DNA of 6,227 nt from an uncultured Clostridia bacterium (GTDB lineage Bacteria; Bacillota; Clostridia; Oscillospirales; Acutalibacteraceae), in the NCBI GenBank assembly GCA_937876205.1, contig CALEII010000067.1, forward strand, positions 1-6,227. The letters run 5' to 3'. Below the pieces are notes generated by a model, which was not told the origin of the DNA, made no database searches, and worked only from the letters and a program-made list of their open reading frames with translations. Position 1 is the first letter of the stretch; each line of letters starts with the position of its first letter. Positions 1 through 6,132 of the stretch are shown here, one piece after another. Made by a program: the position numbers and the translations under genes.

Positions 1-622
1 TTCTCTTTGTTCTCTGTCTTGTATGAATGTCACAGCAGAGAACATTCTTTGTATAGCCGAGAATTGCCTTTGCATTGTTAGCGAAGATGATTTCACATTC
101 TGCACCGCAGTCACGGATGAGTTCTTCGTAATATGCAACATAATCCATACCTGTGAATCTGTGCTTTACATAGCCGAAAAGCTCACGGTACTTTTCAAGA
201 GAAAGGACGTCTGTATAGGGGTTGACACCCTTTTCATCAACAGCATCAAGACTGATAAGGTGATTACCCACTTCGTCTGATGGATAGGAAAGCATAAGAA
301 CAACTTTTTTAACGCCCTTTGCAATACCTCTGAGACAGATAGCAAAACGGTTACGGCTGAGAATGGGGAAGATAACACCCACTGTTTCACCGCCGAATTT
401 TGCTTTTACATCTTCAGCAATATCGTCAACAGTTGCGTAGTTGCCCTGTGCTCTTGCTACGATAGCTTCTGTCATTGCTACGATATCACGGTCGTGGAAC
501 TCGAATCCCGCATCCTCTGATGCTTCAAGAACGGAATTTGCAACGATTTCTACAATATCGTCACCGCTTCTGATGATGGGAGCTCTGACGCCACGGGATA
601 CGGTACCTATTGTACGACTCAT
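1..622 (-). CDS. Coenzyme F420-0:L-glutamate ligase (CofE-like) family protein, C-terminus cut by window edge
   Basis: Reading from the ATG at 622 gives 207 codons with no stop before the window edge, so the C-terminus is missing. The protein starts MSRTIGTVSRGVRAPIIRSG and carries DRDIVAMTEAIVARAQGNY at about 44-62, which matches the CofE segment (DVLVVAQKxVSKAEGR type) near the substrate pocket. It continues with FPILSRNRFAICLRGIAKG (about 85-103) and ends in a CCDIHTRQRTKR stretch, as I recall from clostridial relatives of this family. CofE adds glutamate to F420-0 by a GTP-dependent, gamma-linked ligation. Most Clostridia are not known to make F420, so the real substrate is uncertain and only the family is claimed. 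The start is set by an AAAGGAGA ribosome site at 631-638; an in-frame ATG at 629-631 overlaps that site and is unlikely. The gene has its own promoter (674-702) and lies 110 bp downstream of melA. Confidence 0.8.
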   Translation of the reverse strand, partial: MSRTIGTVSRGVRAPIIRSGDDIVEIVANSVLEASEDAGFEFHDRDIVAMTEAIVARAQGNYATVDDIAEDVKAKFGGETVGVIFPILSRNRFAICLRGIAKGVKKVVLMLSYPSDEVGNHLISLDAVDEKGVNPYTDVLSLEKYRELFGYVKHRFTGMDYVAYYEELIRDCGAECEIIFANNAKAILGYTKNVLCCDIHTRQRTKR

Positions 623-673
623 ATTGAACATCTCCTTTTAGAGAAAAAATATACTGAAATTTTCTGACACTAT

Positions 674-702
674 ATTATATAATATCATTTCGTGTTTTTC
701 AA
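674..702 (-). promoter_or_regulatory. Sigma-A promoter for the F420-ligase-family gene
   Basis: On the minus strand a -35 box TTGAAA (697-702) is followed after exactly 17 bp by a perfect -10 box TATAAT (674-679). Transcription should start near 667, giving a leader of about 45 nt that contains the AAAGGAGA ribosome site. The match is near consensus, which suggests constitutive or strong expression. No separate operator is obvious apart from the AT-rich dyad just upstream (709-730). Confidence 0.8.
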
Positions 703-708
703 TATTAT

Positions 709-730
709 TTTTAACAATTATACGTTAAAA
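709..730 (-). repeat. AT-rich 7-bp inverted repeat between melA and the next promoter
   Basis: The arms TTTTAAC and GTTAAAA (709-715 and 724-730) are perfect inverted copies separated by 8 nt. The dyad begins 2 nt after the melA stop codon and ends 6 bp upstream of the next gene's -35 box. It is too AT-rich to be a strong terminator and has only a broken T-run after it, so it could be a weak terminator, an operator or chance. No better terminator exists in the 110-bp gap, so some read-through from melA is possible. Confidence 0.35.
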
Positions 731-732
731 TT

Positions 733-2052
733 TCAGTTATATTTTGGCAGATAATCGCCGTGAGCTTCAATAAGGTCATCGACCATCTTTTTGATTGTGT
801 CAATATCAAGCTCGCTTCCTGTATGAGGATCGAGCATTGCTGCCTGATAGATGTGTTCCTTCTTGCGTGTTGCAGCAGCTTCAATTGTGAGAAGCTGAAC
901 ATTGATGTTTGTCATATTCATTGCGGCACACTGAACGGGAAGTGCACCAACGTGGCAGGGATGAACACCGTAGCCGTCAACAAGACAGGGTACTTCAACG
1001 CAGGCATTTTCGGGAAGATTTGTGATAAGGTGACCTGTGTTGAGAACATTTCCGCCGATTTTATAAGGAGCACCCGTAACGATTGACTCCATAATTCTTG
1101 AAGCATACTCATTTGAACGCTCGTGCTCCTTTACGCCGTTCTGAAGCATCTCTTCATATTCCTTTTTCCAGCCTTCTATCTGGTTTACGCAACGGCGCGG
1201 ATATTCGTCAAGAGGAATATTGTATCTTTCAATAAGCTCGGGGTATTTGCTCTTAATGTAGAACATATTGTACTCTGCATTGTGTTCGCTTGACTCTGTG
1301 CAGTAGTAGCCGAAATGCTTTATGTATTCAAGACGGACCTTGTTGCAGTAGTCGGGGTCAGCAATCTTGGCATCAATTCTTGACTTGATTTCGGGGTAAA
1401 GGTCATTGCCGTATTTATCCTTGATTTCAAGAAGCCATGCCATATGGTTGATACCTGCGATAAGCTCTTTTCTGCCATCAACTCTGTCACCCATATCAAG
1501 GTCATAAAGCAAGTCACGTGAACACACCTGAACGCTGTGGCACAGACCGACTGTCTTGATGGGAGTGTATCTCTGCATATAGCCTGAAAGCATAGCCATA
1601 GGATTTGTGTAGTTGAGGAAAAGCGCATCGGGACAAACCTCTGCCATATCCATAGCAAAATCGTGCATAACGGGGATTGTTCTGAGTGCTCTCATAATAC
1701 CGCCGATGCCGAGAGTGTCACCGATTGTCTGACGAAGACCGTATTTCTTGGGTACCTCGAAGTCGATTATTGTGCAAGGGTCATAAAGACCGACCTGGAT
1801 TGCATTGACAACAAAATCTGCACCTCTGAGGGCATCTTTTCTCTGCTCAACACCGAGATAACACTCAATTTTACCGTAACCGCCCTTTGTGACTCGCATT
1901 GCTTCAAGGATGACACGGCTTTCTTCAAGACGCTTTGCATCAATATCGTAAAGTGCAAAAGTGCTGTCTCTGAGAGCTTCTGCACACATACAGTCGCCAA
2001 TAACGCTTCTTGCAAAAACGGTGCTTCCCGCACCCATAAATGTTATTTTCAT
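733..2052 (-). CDS. melA: Alpha-galactosidase, glycoside hydrolase family 4
   Basis: This 439-residue protein resembles E. coli MelA (about 450 aa) along its whole length. GH4 enzymes cleave glycosides by an unusual NAD+ and Mn2+ dependent oxidation-elimination mechanism; MelA hydrolyses melibiose and related alpha-galactosides in the cytoplasm. The N-terminal Rossmann loop GAGST is at 7-11 with a following acidic LYDID (34-38). Other family blocks are TIGDTLGIGGIMRALRTIP (109-127), LNYTNPMAM (146-154), GLCHSVQ (169-175) and GINHMAW (200-206). The metal ligands should be Cys171 and His203, and the CHSV signature is the one assigned to alpha-galactosidases within GH4. The segment around 249-261 (YYCTESSEHNAEY) and DPHTG (408-412) also match MelA. 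There is no signal peptide. The start is supported by AAGGAGG at 2061-2067, 8 nt upstream. It is monocistronic, with its own promoter and no transporter nearby. Confidence 0.96.
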   Translation of the reverse strand: MKITFMGAGSTVFARSVIGDCMCAEALRDSTFALYDIDAKRLEESRVILEAMRVTKGGYGKIECYLGVEQRKDALRGADFVVNAIQVGLYDPCTIIDFEVPKKYGLRQTIGDTLGIGGIMRALRTIPVMHDFAMDMAEVCPDALFLNYTNPMAMLSGYMQRYTPIKTVGLCHSVQVCSRDLLYDLDMGDRVDGRKELIAGINHMAWLLEIKDKYGNDLYPEIKSRIDAKIADPDYCNKVRLEYIKHFGYYCTESSEHNAEYNMFYIKSKYPELIERYNIPLDEYPRRCVNQIEGWKKEYEEMLQNGVKEHERSNEYASRIMESIVTGAPYKIGGNVLNTGHLITNLPENACVEVPCLVDGYGVHPCHVGALPVQCAAMNMTNINVQLLTIEAAATRKKEHIYQAAMLDPHTGSELDIDTIKKMVDDLIEAHGDYLPKYN

Positions 2053-2079
2053 AAAAATTGCCTCCTTGGCTTTTTTACA

Positions 2080-2092
2080 ATTGTATCACAAT
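2080..2092. promoter_or_regulatory. Possible operator dyad over the melA -10 box
   Basis: ATTGTATCACAAT is a perfect dyad (ATTGT and ACAAT around a 3-nt centre) that fully covers the -10 box. A related CAATTGTG stretch lies at 2108-2115, overlapping the edge of the -35 box. A repressor bound here would block RNA polymerase, which would fit a sugar-inducible gene. It does not match the catabolite-repression cre consensus, and AT-rich DNA yields such dyads by chance, so the call is tentative. Confidence 0.35.
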
Positions 2093-2109
2093 AATTTATT
2101 TATAGTCAA
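2080..2109 (-). promoter_or_regulatory. Sigma-A promoter for melA
   Basis: On the minus strand the -35 box TTGACT (2104-2109) and -10 box TACAAT (2080-2085) are 18 bp apart. Transcription would begin near 2073, so the leader is only about 20 nt and includes the AAGGAGG ribosome site. This leaves no room for a riboswitch or attenuator, so any sugar control must act at initiation. Confidence 0.75.
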
Positions 2110-2122
2110 TTGTGCATATTAT

Positions 2123-2153
2123 AACAAAAACACCTGCTGTTTTTGGCAGGTGT
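2123..2153 (-). terminator. Intrinsic terminator of the three-gene operon
   Basis: On the minus strand the arms CACCTGC and GCAGGTG (2146-2152 and 2131-2137) form a 7-bp stem, extendable by one A-T pair, with an 8-nt A-rich loop. The run TTTTTGTT follows directly. The hairpin starts about 7 nt after the stop of the glycohydrolase gene and lies upstream of the melA promoter, so it separates the two transcription units. Confidence 0.88.
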
Positions 2154-2159
2154 GAAAAT

Positions 2160-3506
2160 TCATTTTGTGTGCTTTAATGTTTTATCAATCAGAGCTTTAA
2201 TTTCAACACATTCGCATCCGAAGACCTGTGTTCTGAGCCTGCCGTTTAACGGTTTTGTCCAGCATTCATCAATTTTTTCAATGCCGTTCATCATTCCGAT
2301 AACAGAACCGACGGTAGCGGCATTGCAGTCTGTGTCAAAACCGCACTGTGCTGCTATACATATTGATTTCCCGAAGTCATTTTCTCCGCAAAGGAGTGCA
2401 GTCGTGACTATAAGTGCATTTGAAATTGTGTGACACCAATGATGAGAACTGTGGTGGTCATATTTTGTGTGAATGAATGTATACAGCTCATCAAAACTTG
2501 CACCGTTTTCGTACTTTTCAATAATCTCCGAAACCTCTTTAAAGAGTCTTGATGTTGACGGAATCTGTGAAAGACCACCGAGAATTGCTTCCTTTGCATT
2601 GTCACAGACGGCGGCGCAGGCAATCATTGCGGCTGCCCACATTTCACCGTAAATGCCGTTTCTGATGTGAGAGACACGGGCATCCCGGAATGCCATCTCT
2701 GCGGCTTTTTCGGGGTCTCCTGGATTGATATATCCGAAATAGTCACCACGTATCTGTGCACCTATCCACTCACGGAAAGGGTTTCTGACAACGGCAGTAT
2801 CCGGTGCCTTGTAGCCGAGAAAAGCATTTACATATGCGGCTCTTTCAGCAGTATAATATGCTGTGACAGGCTGTGAAACAATCCAAGTGGAAAGCACATT
2901 TTCGCTTGTGAAATCCCTGCCGTGTTTTTCAATTATCTGTTGATAAAGTACAGGATAGTTTGTGTCATCGTCAACAGGGGCGCAGTCAATCGTATCGGGA
3001 TAGCACTTGCCCTTGAAGCCGTATTTGTACTTGTTTATTATGTCATCTGTAAGGTCAGCATCTGTTATGTAACGGTGCATAGGATAATTGCCCGTGTCCT
3101 TCAGAAACGGAATCAATTCATCTCTTATGCCCTCAATGGGTTTGCCTAAAAGACATCCTGCAATTCTGCCGTACCAGGCACCTGATATTTTCTTCTGAAG
3201 GTTGGTGATTTCCTTTTTTTCAGACCATAAAGATGAGTTGCACAGTGCTTTGATTTCAGAAAGCTCTGACGGTTCGTTGTAAGGAAAATCAACTTTTTGC
3301 GGCAGATTCGGAATCATTTCGCCGACAGTATCGGCAAGCTTTTCCTTGAATTCACCCTTGGGCATATTTTTTATTGTAAAGAGTAAATCTTTGTATTGTT
3401 CGATTTCAAGCCCTTCGTCAAGACACTGTTCATATTCATTGTTAAGCTCGTTTGCATAGTCAACAAACAAACCGGAATCAAGCGGTGCAGGGATGAATTT
3501 TTTCAT
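2160..3506 (-). CDS. ADP-ribosylglycohydrolase (DraG/ARH) family protein with N-terminal extension
   Basis: This 448-residue protein belongs to the ADP-ribosylglycohydrolase fold (Pfam ADP_ribosyl_GH), an all-helical, two-metal (Mg/Mn) hydrolase of N- or O-glycosidic bonds to ribose. The core begins near residue 108 with GAWYGRIAGCLLGKPIEG, the usual GxxxGxAxGxxLGxPxE opening. The first metal motif is DDDT at 179-182, FRDARVSHIRNGIYGEM lies at 273-289, and the second metal motif FDTDCNAATVGSVIG is at 390-404. In DraG and ARH proteins the fourth position of DTDT is usually Thr, whereas here it is Cys394. Residues 1-105 are an extra, probably helical region that I do not recognise. It is a cytoplasmic protein with no signal peptide. 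The substrate is unknown; protein de-ADP-ribosylation is only one possibility, and hydrolysis of a small ribosyl compound is at least as likely. It is third in the operon, 22 nt after the flavoenzyme gene, with AAGGAA at 3515-3520. Confidence 0.88.
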   Translation of the reverse strand: MKKFIPAPLDSGLFVDYANELNNEYEQCLDEGLEIEQYKDLLFTIKNMPKGEFKEKLADTVGEMIPNLPQKVDFPYNEPSELSEIKALCNSSLWSEKKEITNLQKKISGAWYGRIAGCLLGKPIEGIRDELIPFLKDTGNYPMHRYITDADLTDDIINKYKYGFKGKCYPDTIDCAPVDDDTNYPVLYQQIIEKHGRDFTSENVLSTWIVSQPVTAYYTAERAAYVNAFLGYKAPDTAVVRNPFREWIGAQIRGDYFGYINPGDPEKAAEMAFRDARVSHIRNGIYGEMWAAAMIACAAVCDNAKEAILGGLSQIPSTSRLFKEVSEIIEKYENGASFDELYTFIHTKYDHHSSHHWCHTISNALIVTTALLCGENDFGKSICIAAQCGFDTDCNAATVGSVIGMMNGIEKIDECWTKPLNGRLRTQVFGCECVEIKALIDKTLKHTK

Positions 3507-3528
3507 AAAGATACTTCCTTTGTATTGT

Positions 3529-4857
3529 TTAGTGTTTAAAACAATTATTATACTGCTTCACCCATTTAAGCACAGCCTTACGGTCGTATTTTTTCGGCAT
3601 TGCTGATGTGACAGCAGTTGCTCTGACGAGTTCGAGCCCCATTCTGACAACCTTTTTCAGAACAACAGTGTTGTTTATAAGTCCTTTGAGCTTTGTGACG
3701 ATGTCTGCAGGCTTCATTCCGCCGAGCATTGCCGCAAGGTTTGTGGAATCTGCACCGATTGTCATATCATCGGCATTGAGAATACCTGTTCTGAATATGT
3801 AATCAAGCTCGTGACCATCAAGACGGGTAAGCATAAGCTTTACGCAGGCAAGAGGTGCAAGACCGCTGCCGATTTTTTTGTAAAACTCGGTCTGATAATT
3901 CCAGAGCGTTTCTGCACTGAATGCATTGTCTGTGTCTGCAATGACGGCATCTGCAAGGATTCTTGCAGCCTTGAAGCTGTTTGCGATGCCTGAACCGATA
4001 ATGGGCACTGTCATAAATGCGCTGTCACCGATTGCGGCATAACCGTCTGCTACCATAACGCCGAGAGGCTGACGGACGGGGATATTGACAAACTGACCAC
4101 CACGGAGAATTTCTGTGCCGATGCTGTCATTATTCTTACGCAGTGTTGCCATAGTTCTGTCAACCTCAGCCATATCAAAGGGCTTGAATCTGCCGATAAG
4201 CACATCTGTATGCTCTTCTTCCGTTGCAACCCATGTGATGCCCAGCTTGTTTTCGTGAAGCATAAGCACCTTGAAGGCGTTTATGTCGTCAACCTCTGCT
4301 GTTTTGTTCCAGAATGCTCTGTAAACATAGAACTGCTCGTATTCAATGGAATTGTTCTGAATTCCGAGCCAGTGGGGAAGTGATTTTCTCACGGGGGAAT
4401 TCATACCTGCAGCATCAATGACAAGGTCTCCCAGAATCTCACCGGCAGCTGTCTTTATGCCCACAATTCTGTTGCCGAAAAGCACGGCACCTGTGATTTC
4501 GCAGTTATAAACGAACTTTACACCTGCTTTTTCGGCGTGCTCTATAATATAATTGTATATATCTCTACGTTCCATCTGAATTTCAAGCTGGTCAACGGGT
4601 GTGTTCTGATGAAGTGCAGTCTCCATTGCGGGACCGTAGAAGGTCATATCGTGCTTGAGATTCCACAGTGATTTGTCGGGCAGATCAAGTCCGAGAGCCG
4701 TGAAACCTTTTTTGTCGAAAATATCGGTCCAGTCGTGGCCCATATTTTCTCTTGAATTCTTCTCATAAACGGTTACATCGTAGCCGTGCTTTGCAAGAAG
4801 CATACCTGCAGTTATACCGCCGTGACCGCCGCCGGCAACGATAATCTTATTGCCCAT
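3529..4857 (-). CDS. FAD-dependent oxidoreductase, FixC/geranylgeranyl-reductase/hydroxylase-like fold
   Basis: This 442-residue flavoprotein opens with the dinucleotide-binding element IIVAGGGHGGITAGMLL (5-21), with GxGxxG at 9-14 and Glu32 (VYEKN) placed to bind the adenosine ribose. A MERRDIYNYI helix (95-104) supplies the arginine typical of this fold. DLVIDAAGMNSPVR (144-157) corresponds to the DG motif. AAIGDSAFMTVPIIGSGIANSFKAAR (274-299) is the second FAD motif, with Gly277-Asp278 contacting the ribityl and pyrophosphate part. The closest known groups by fold are FixC, geranylgeranyl reductases and aromatic hydroxylases. I cannot tell whether it reduces, desaturates or hydroxylates. 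The C-terminal about 110 residues hold several helical segments rich in Lys and hydrophobics and might touch a membrane or hydrophobic substrate; no clear transmembrane span is seen. An AAGGAG site at 4865-4870 lies 7 nt before the ATG. The gene is 23 nt from panE-like and 22 nt from the glycohydrolase gene. Confidence 0.87.
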   Translation of the reverse strand: MGNKIIVAGGGHGGITAGMLLAKHGYDVTVYEKNSRENMGHDWTDIFDKKGFTALGLDLPDKSLWNLKHDMTFYGPAMETALHQNTPVDQLEIQMERRDIYNYIIEHAEKAGVKFVYNCEITGAVLFGNRIVGIKTAAGEILGDLVIDAAGMNSPVRKSLPHWLGIQNNSIEYEQFYVYRAFWNKTAEVDDINAFKVLMLHENKLGITWVATEEEHTDVLIGRFKPFDMAEVDRTMATLRKNNDSIGTEILRGGQFVNIPVRQPLGVMVADGYAAIGDSAFMTVPIIGSGIANSFKAARILADAVIADTDNAFSAETLWNYQTEFYKKIGSGLAPLACVKLMLTRLDGHELDYIFRTGILNADDMTIGADSTNLAAMLGGMKPADIVTKLKGLINNTVVLKKVVRMGLELVRATAVTSAMPKKYDRKAVLKWVKQYNNCFKH

Positions 4858-4880
4858 AAGAATTCTCCTTTATGGTAATA

Positions 4881-5903
4881 TTAAAGTAAATCGTCAAAAA
4901 ATCTGATGTTTGAGGGTACGGGTTTTCTTTCGTCTGCCTGTTCCATTTTGATAACTTCAACGATTCTGTCATTTATGGGAGTGGGAACGCCGCATTTTCT
5001 GCCCCATTCACACACAACGCCGTTGATTGCATCAACCTCACAGGGCTTACCGTTTCTGATATCCTGAAGCATTGAGGGAACAATTCCTCTGTGCTTCTTC
5101 ATTGCAATGGGAACAAGAAGTGTTGCGAATGCACGCTTTACGGGATTTGTATAATAGAAAAGCTTTGTGATGTCTTTGCCCTGAACGGGTACAAATTCAG
5201 CACCTGCGGCGTGACCGACATCAATACATTCTTTCATACAACGGACTGCAATTTTTCTTGCATCTGCGTTTTCGGAAACATCGCCGAATGTACCGCCCAC
5301 AACAGTTCCGAGGCCTGAGTATGTTGCGTTGATAAGAAGCTTTGACCAACGGGCACCGATAAGATTTGTCTCTTCATAAACAGGACACATAAGCTCAAGA
5401 ATATCTTTAACCATATTGAACTGCTCGTCTGTGATGCCCTTCATCTTGCCCATATGGAAAGAGAGACTGTCGGGCTCACTTGTGAGAACGCAGACACCGG
5501 GCTCTGTGAGCTCTGCACCCCATTCAACGGTACAGCCCATTGTGTGCTCTTCACCAACAATTTCAGCAATGCCGGGCTCGGGAATGCCGTTCTGAAGGGT
5601 AACGATTACACCTGTTTCTGTCATATATTCTTTAAGGAAAGTGACAACTTCCTTGTTGAGAAGCTGTTTTGTCATAAGGAAAATAACATCGTATTTCTTT
5701 GTCATTTCATCGGGAGTGAGAGCTGTTACGGGCACTGTCATATCAACTGTACCTTTTATGACGGCTCCTTTTTCCTTTAATGCTGCAATGTGAGCCTTAT
5801 TTCTGTTGATAAGGTCAATCTGACCGCCGTTTTTTGTGATGTAAGCGCCGAGAACTGTGCCGAGAGAGCCGGCACCGTAGATTGCACAAGTGATATTATT
5901 CAT
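4881..5903 (-). CDS. Ketopantoate reductase (2-dehydropantoate 2-reductase, PanE/ApbA) family protein
   Basis: The preferred start is the ATG at 5903, giving 340 residues; E. coli PanE is about 300. A GTG at 5912 is in frame but overlaps the AGAAGG ribosome site (5912-5917), so it is rejected. PanE uses NADPH to reduce ketopantoate to pantoate for coenzyme A synthesis. The Rossmann motif GAGSLG is at 10-15, Arg34 after the second strand suits NADPH, Lys79 follows the FLMTK strand, and LQNG at 103-106 is the usual Asn-Gly turn. The second domain has ARWSKLLINA with the likely catalytic Lys188 and Asn192, and SMLQDIRNGKPCEVDAING with Glu289, equivalent to E. coli Lys176, Asn180 and Glu256. All key residues are present, so it should be an active reductase. 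No panB, panC or panD is nearby, and this family includes reductases of other 2-oxo acids, so the gene symbol is withheld. It is first in the operon. Confidence 0.88.
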   Translation of the reverse strand: MNNITCAIYGAGSLGTVLGAYITKNGGQIDLINRNKAHIAALKEKGAVIKGTVDMTVPVTALTPDEMTKKYDVIFLMTKQLLNKEVVTFLKEYMTETGVIVTLQNGIPEPGIAEIVGEEHTMGCTVEWGAELTEPGVCVLTSEPDSLSFHMGKMKGITDEQFNMVKDILELMCPVYEETNLIGARWSKLLINATYSGLGTVVGGTFGDVSENADARKIAVRCMKECIDVGHAAGAEFVPVQGKDITKLFYYTNPVKRAFATLLVPIAMKKHRGIVPSMLQDIRNGKPCEVDAINGVVCEWGRKCGVPTPINDRIVEVIKMEQADERKPVPSNIRFFDDLL

Positions 5904-5911
5904 TGTAAACA

Positions 5912-5917
5912 CCTTCT
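5912..5917 (-). promoter_or_regulatory. Ribosome binding site that decides the reductase start
   Basis: AGAAGG lies 8 nt upstream of the ATG at 5901-5903, which is ideal spacing. The alternative GTG at 5910-5912 overlaps the last G of this site and could not be served by it. This favours the shorter 340-residue protein. Confidence 0.75.
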
Positions 5918-5932
5918 AACTGTTTTTATTTA

Positions 5933-5961
5933 AAAATACCATATAAATGAAAGAATTGCAA
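5933..5961 (-). promoter_or_regulatory. Sigma-A promoter of the three-gene operon
   Basis: On the minus strand a -35 box TTGCAA (5956-5961) and a -10 box TATTTT (5933-5938) are 17 bp apart, and TGG before the -10 makes it an extended -10 promoter. Transcription would start near 5926, giving a leader of about 20-25 nt with the AGAAGG site. The boxes are imperfect, so expression is probably moderate. Confidence 0.65.
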
Positions 5962-6029
5962 CAAAAAGTCCTTACAATAAATTTGAATTTTTTTGAAATT
6001 TTGACATATGAGTTCGAGTCTCTCTGAAT

Positions 6030-6077
6030 TATACACAAAAAACAAAAGAAGACATCGGATGATGTCTTCTTTTGTTT
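6030..6077 (-). terminator. Strong intrinsic terminator of an upstream minus-strand gene, possibly bidirectional
   Basis: Positions 6040-6056 and 6061-6077 form a perfect 17-bp stem with the 4-nt loop GGAT (ATCC on the minus strand). On the minus strand the 3' arm ends in a T-rich run, TTTTGTTTTTTG, and on the plus strand the arm ends in TTTTGTTTG. It would end transcription from the right, insulating the three-gene operon, and may also stop plus-strand transcripts. It sits just 1 nt past the TGA that ends the possible gene tail at 6079. Confidence 0.85.
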
Positions 6078-6078
6078 G

Positions 6079-6132
6079 TCAATGGGCTACAAAAAAGATA
6101 TTTTTGCCGTTTTCGCGGATGACTTTGAACTC
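6079..6132 (-). pseudogene. Possible C-terminal remnant of an upstream gene
   Basis: On the minus strand 17 open codons read EFKVIRENGKNIFFVAH and end in TGA at 6079-6081, immediately before the strong terminator. Codon use resembles the neighbouring genes and the terminator needs a gene to terminate, which together suggest a genuine gene end. In the same frame TGA and TAG codons lie directly upstream (6133-6135 and nearby), there is no start, and repeats fill the rest. It may be the tail of a gene broken by a repeat insertion. Seventeen codons can also stay open by chance, so confidence is low; no family is recognised. Confidence 0.3.

Noticed and set aside
1663..2094. Long open frames on the plus strand opposite melA and the operon genes
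   Set aside because: They lie antisense to well-supported genes, have Cys-rich unnatural composition, no family motifs and no ribosome sites, so they are shadows.
2160..3506. ADP-ribosylglycohydrolase as an antitoxin or part of an ADP-ribosylation toxin or defence system
   Set aside because: No ADP-ribosyltransferase or DarT-like gene lies nearby, and the operon partners are metabolic redox enzymes.
5904..5912. GTG start for the reductase giving three extra residues
   Set aside because: The GTG overlaps the ribosome binding site; the ATG at 5903 has an 8-nt spacing.
6009..6026. GAGTTCGAGTCTC resembling a tRNA T-arm, and so a possible phage attachment remnant
   Set aside because: Only three base pairs of the T-stem form, and there is no acceptor stem, D-arm or anticodon arm nearby. 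No integrase or phage gene is present.
6001..6040. Plus-strand TTGACA followed by an AT-rich stretch and the hairpin, resembling a small-RNA promoter plus terminator
   Set aside because: The -35 box is perfect, but no good -10 box lies 16-18 bp downstream; the nearest TATAC-like stretch is too far. The resulting transcript would be almost only the terminator hairpin.
6028..6056. Minus-strand TATAAT just after the terminator as a second operon promoter
   Set aside because: The -10 box is perfect, but the sequence 17 bp upstream is GATGTC within the hairpin, with no -35 match and no properly placed TGn extension. The promoter at 5933-5961 is better.
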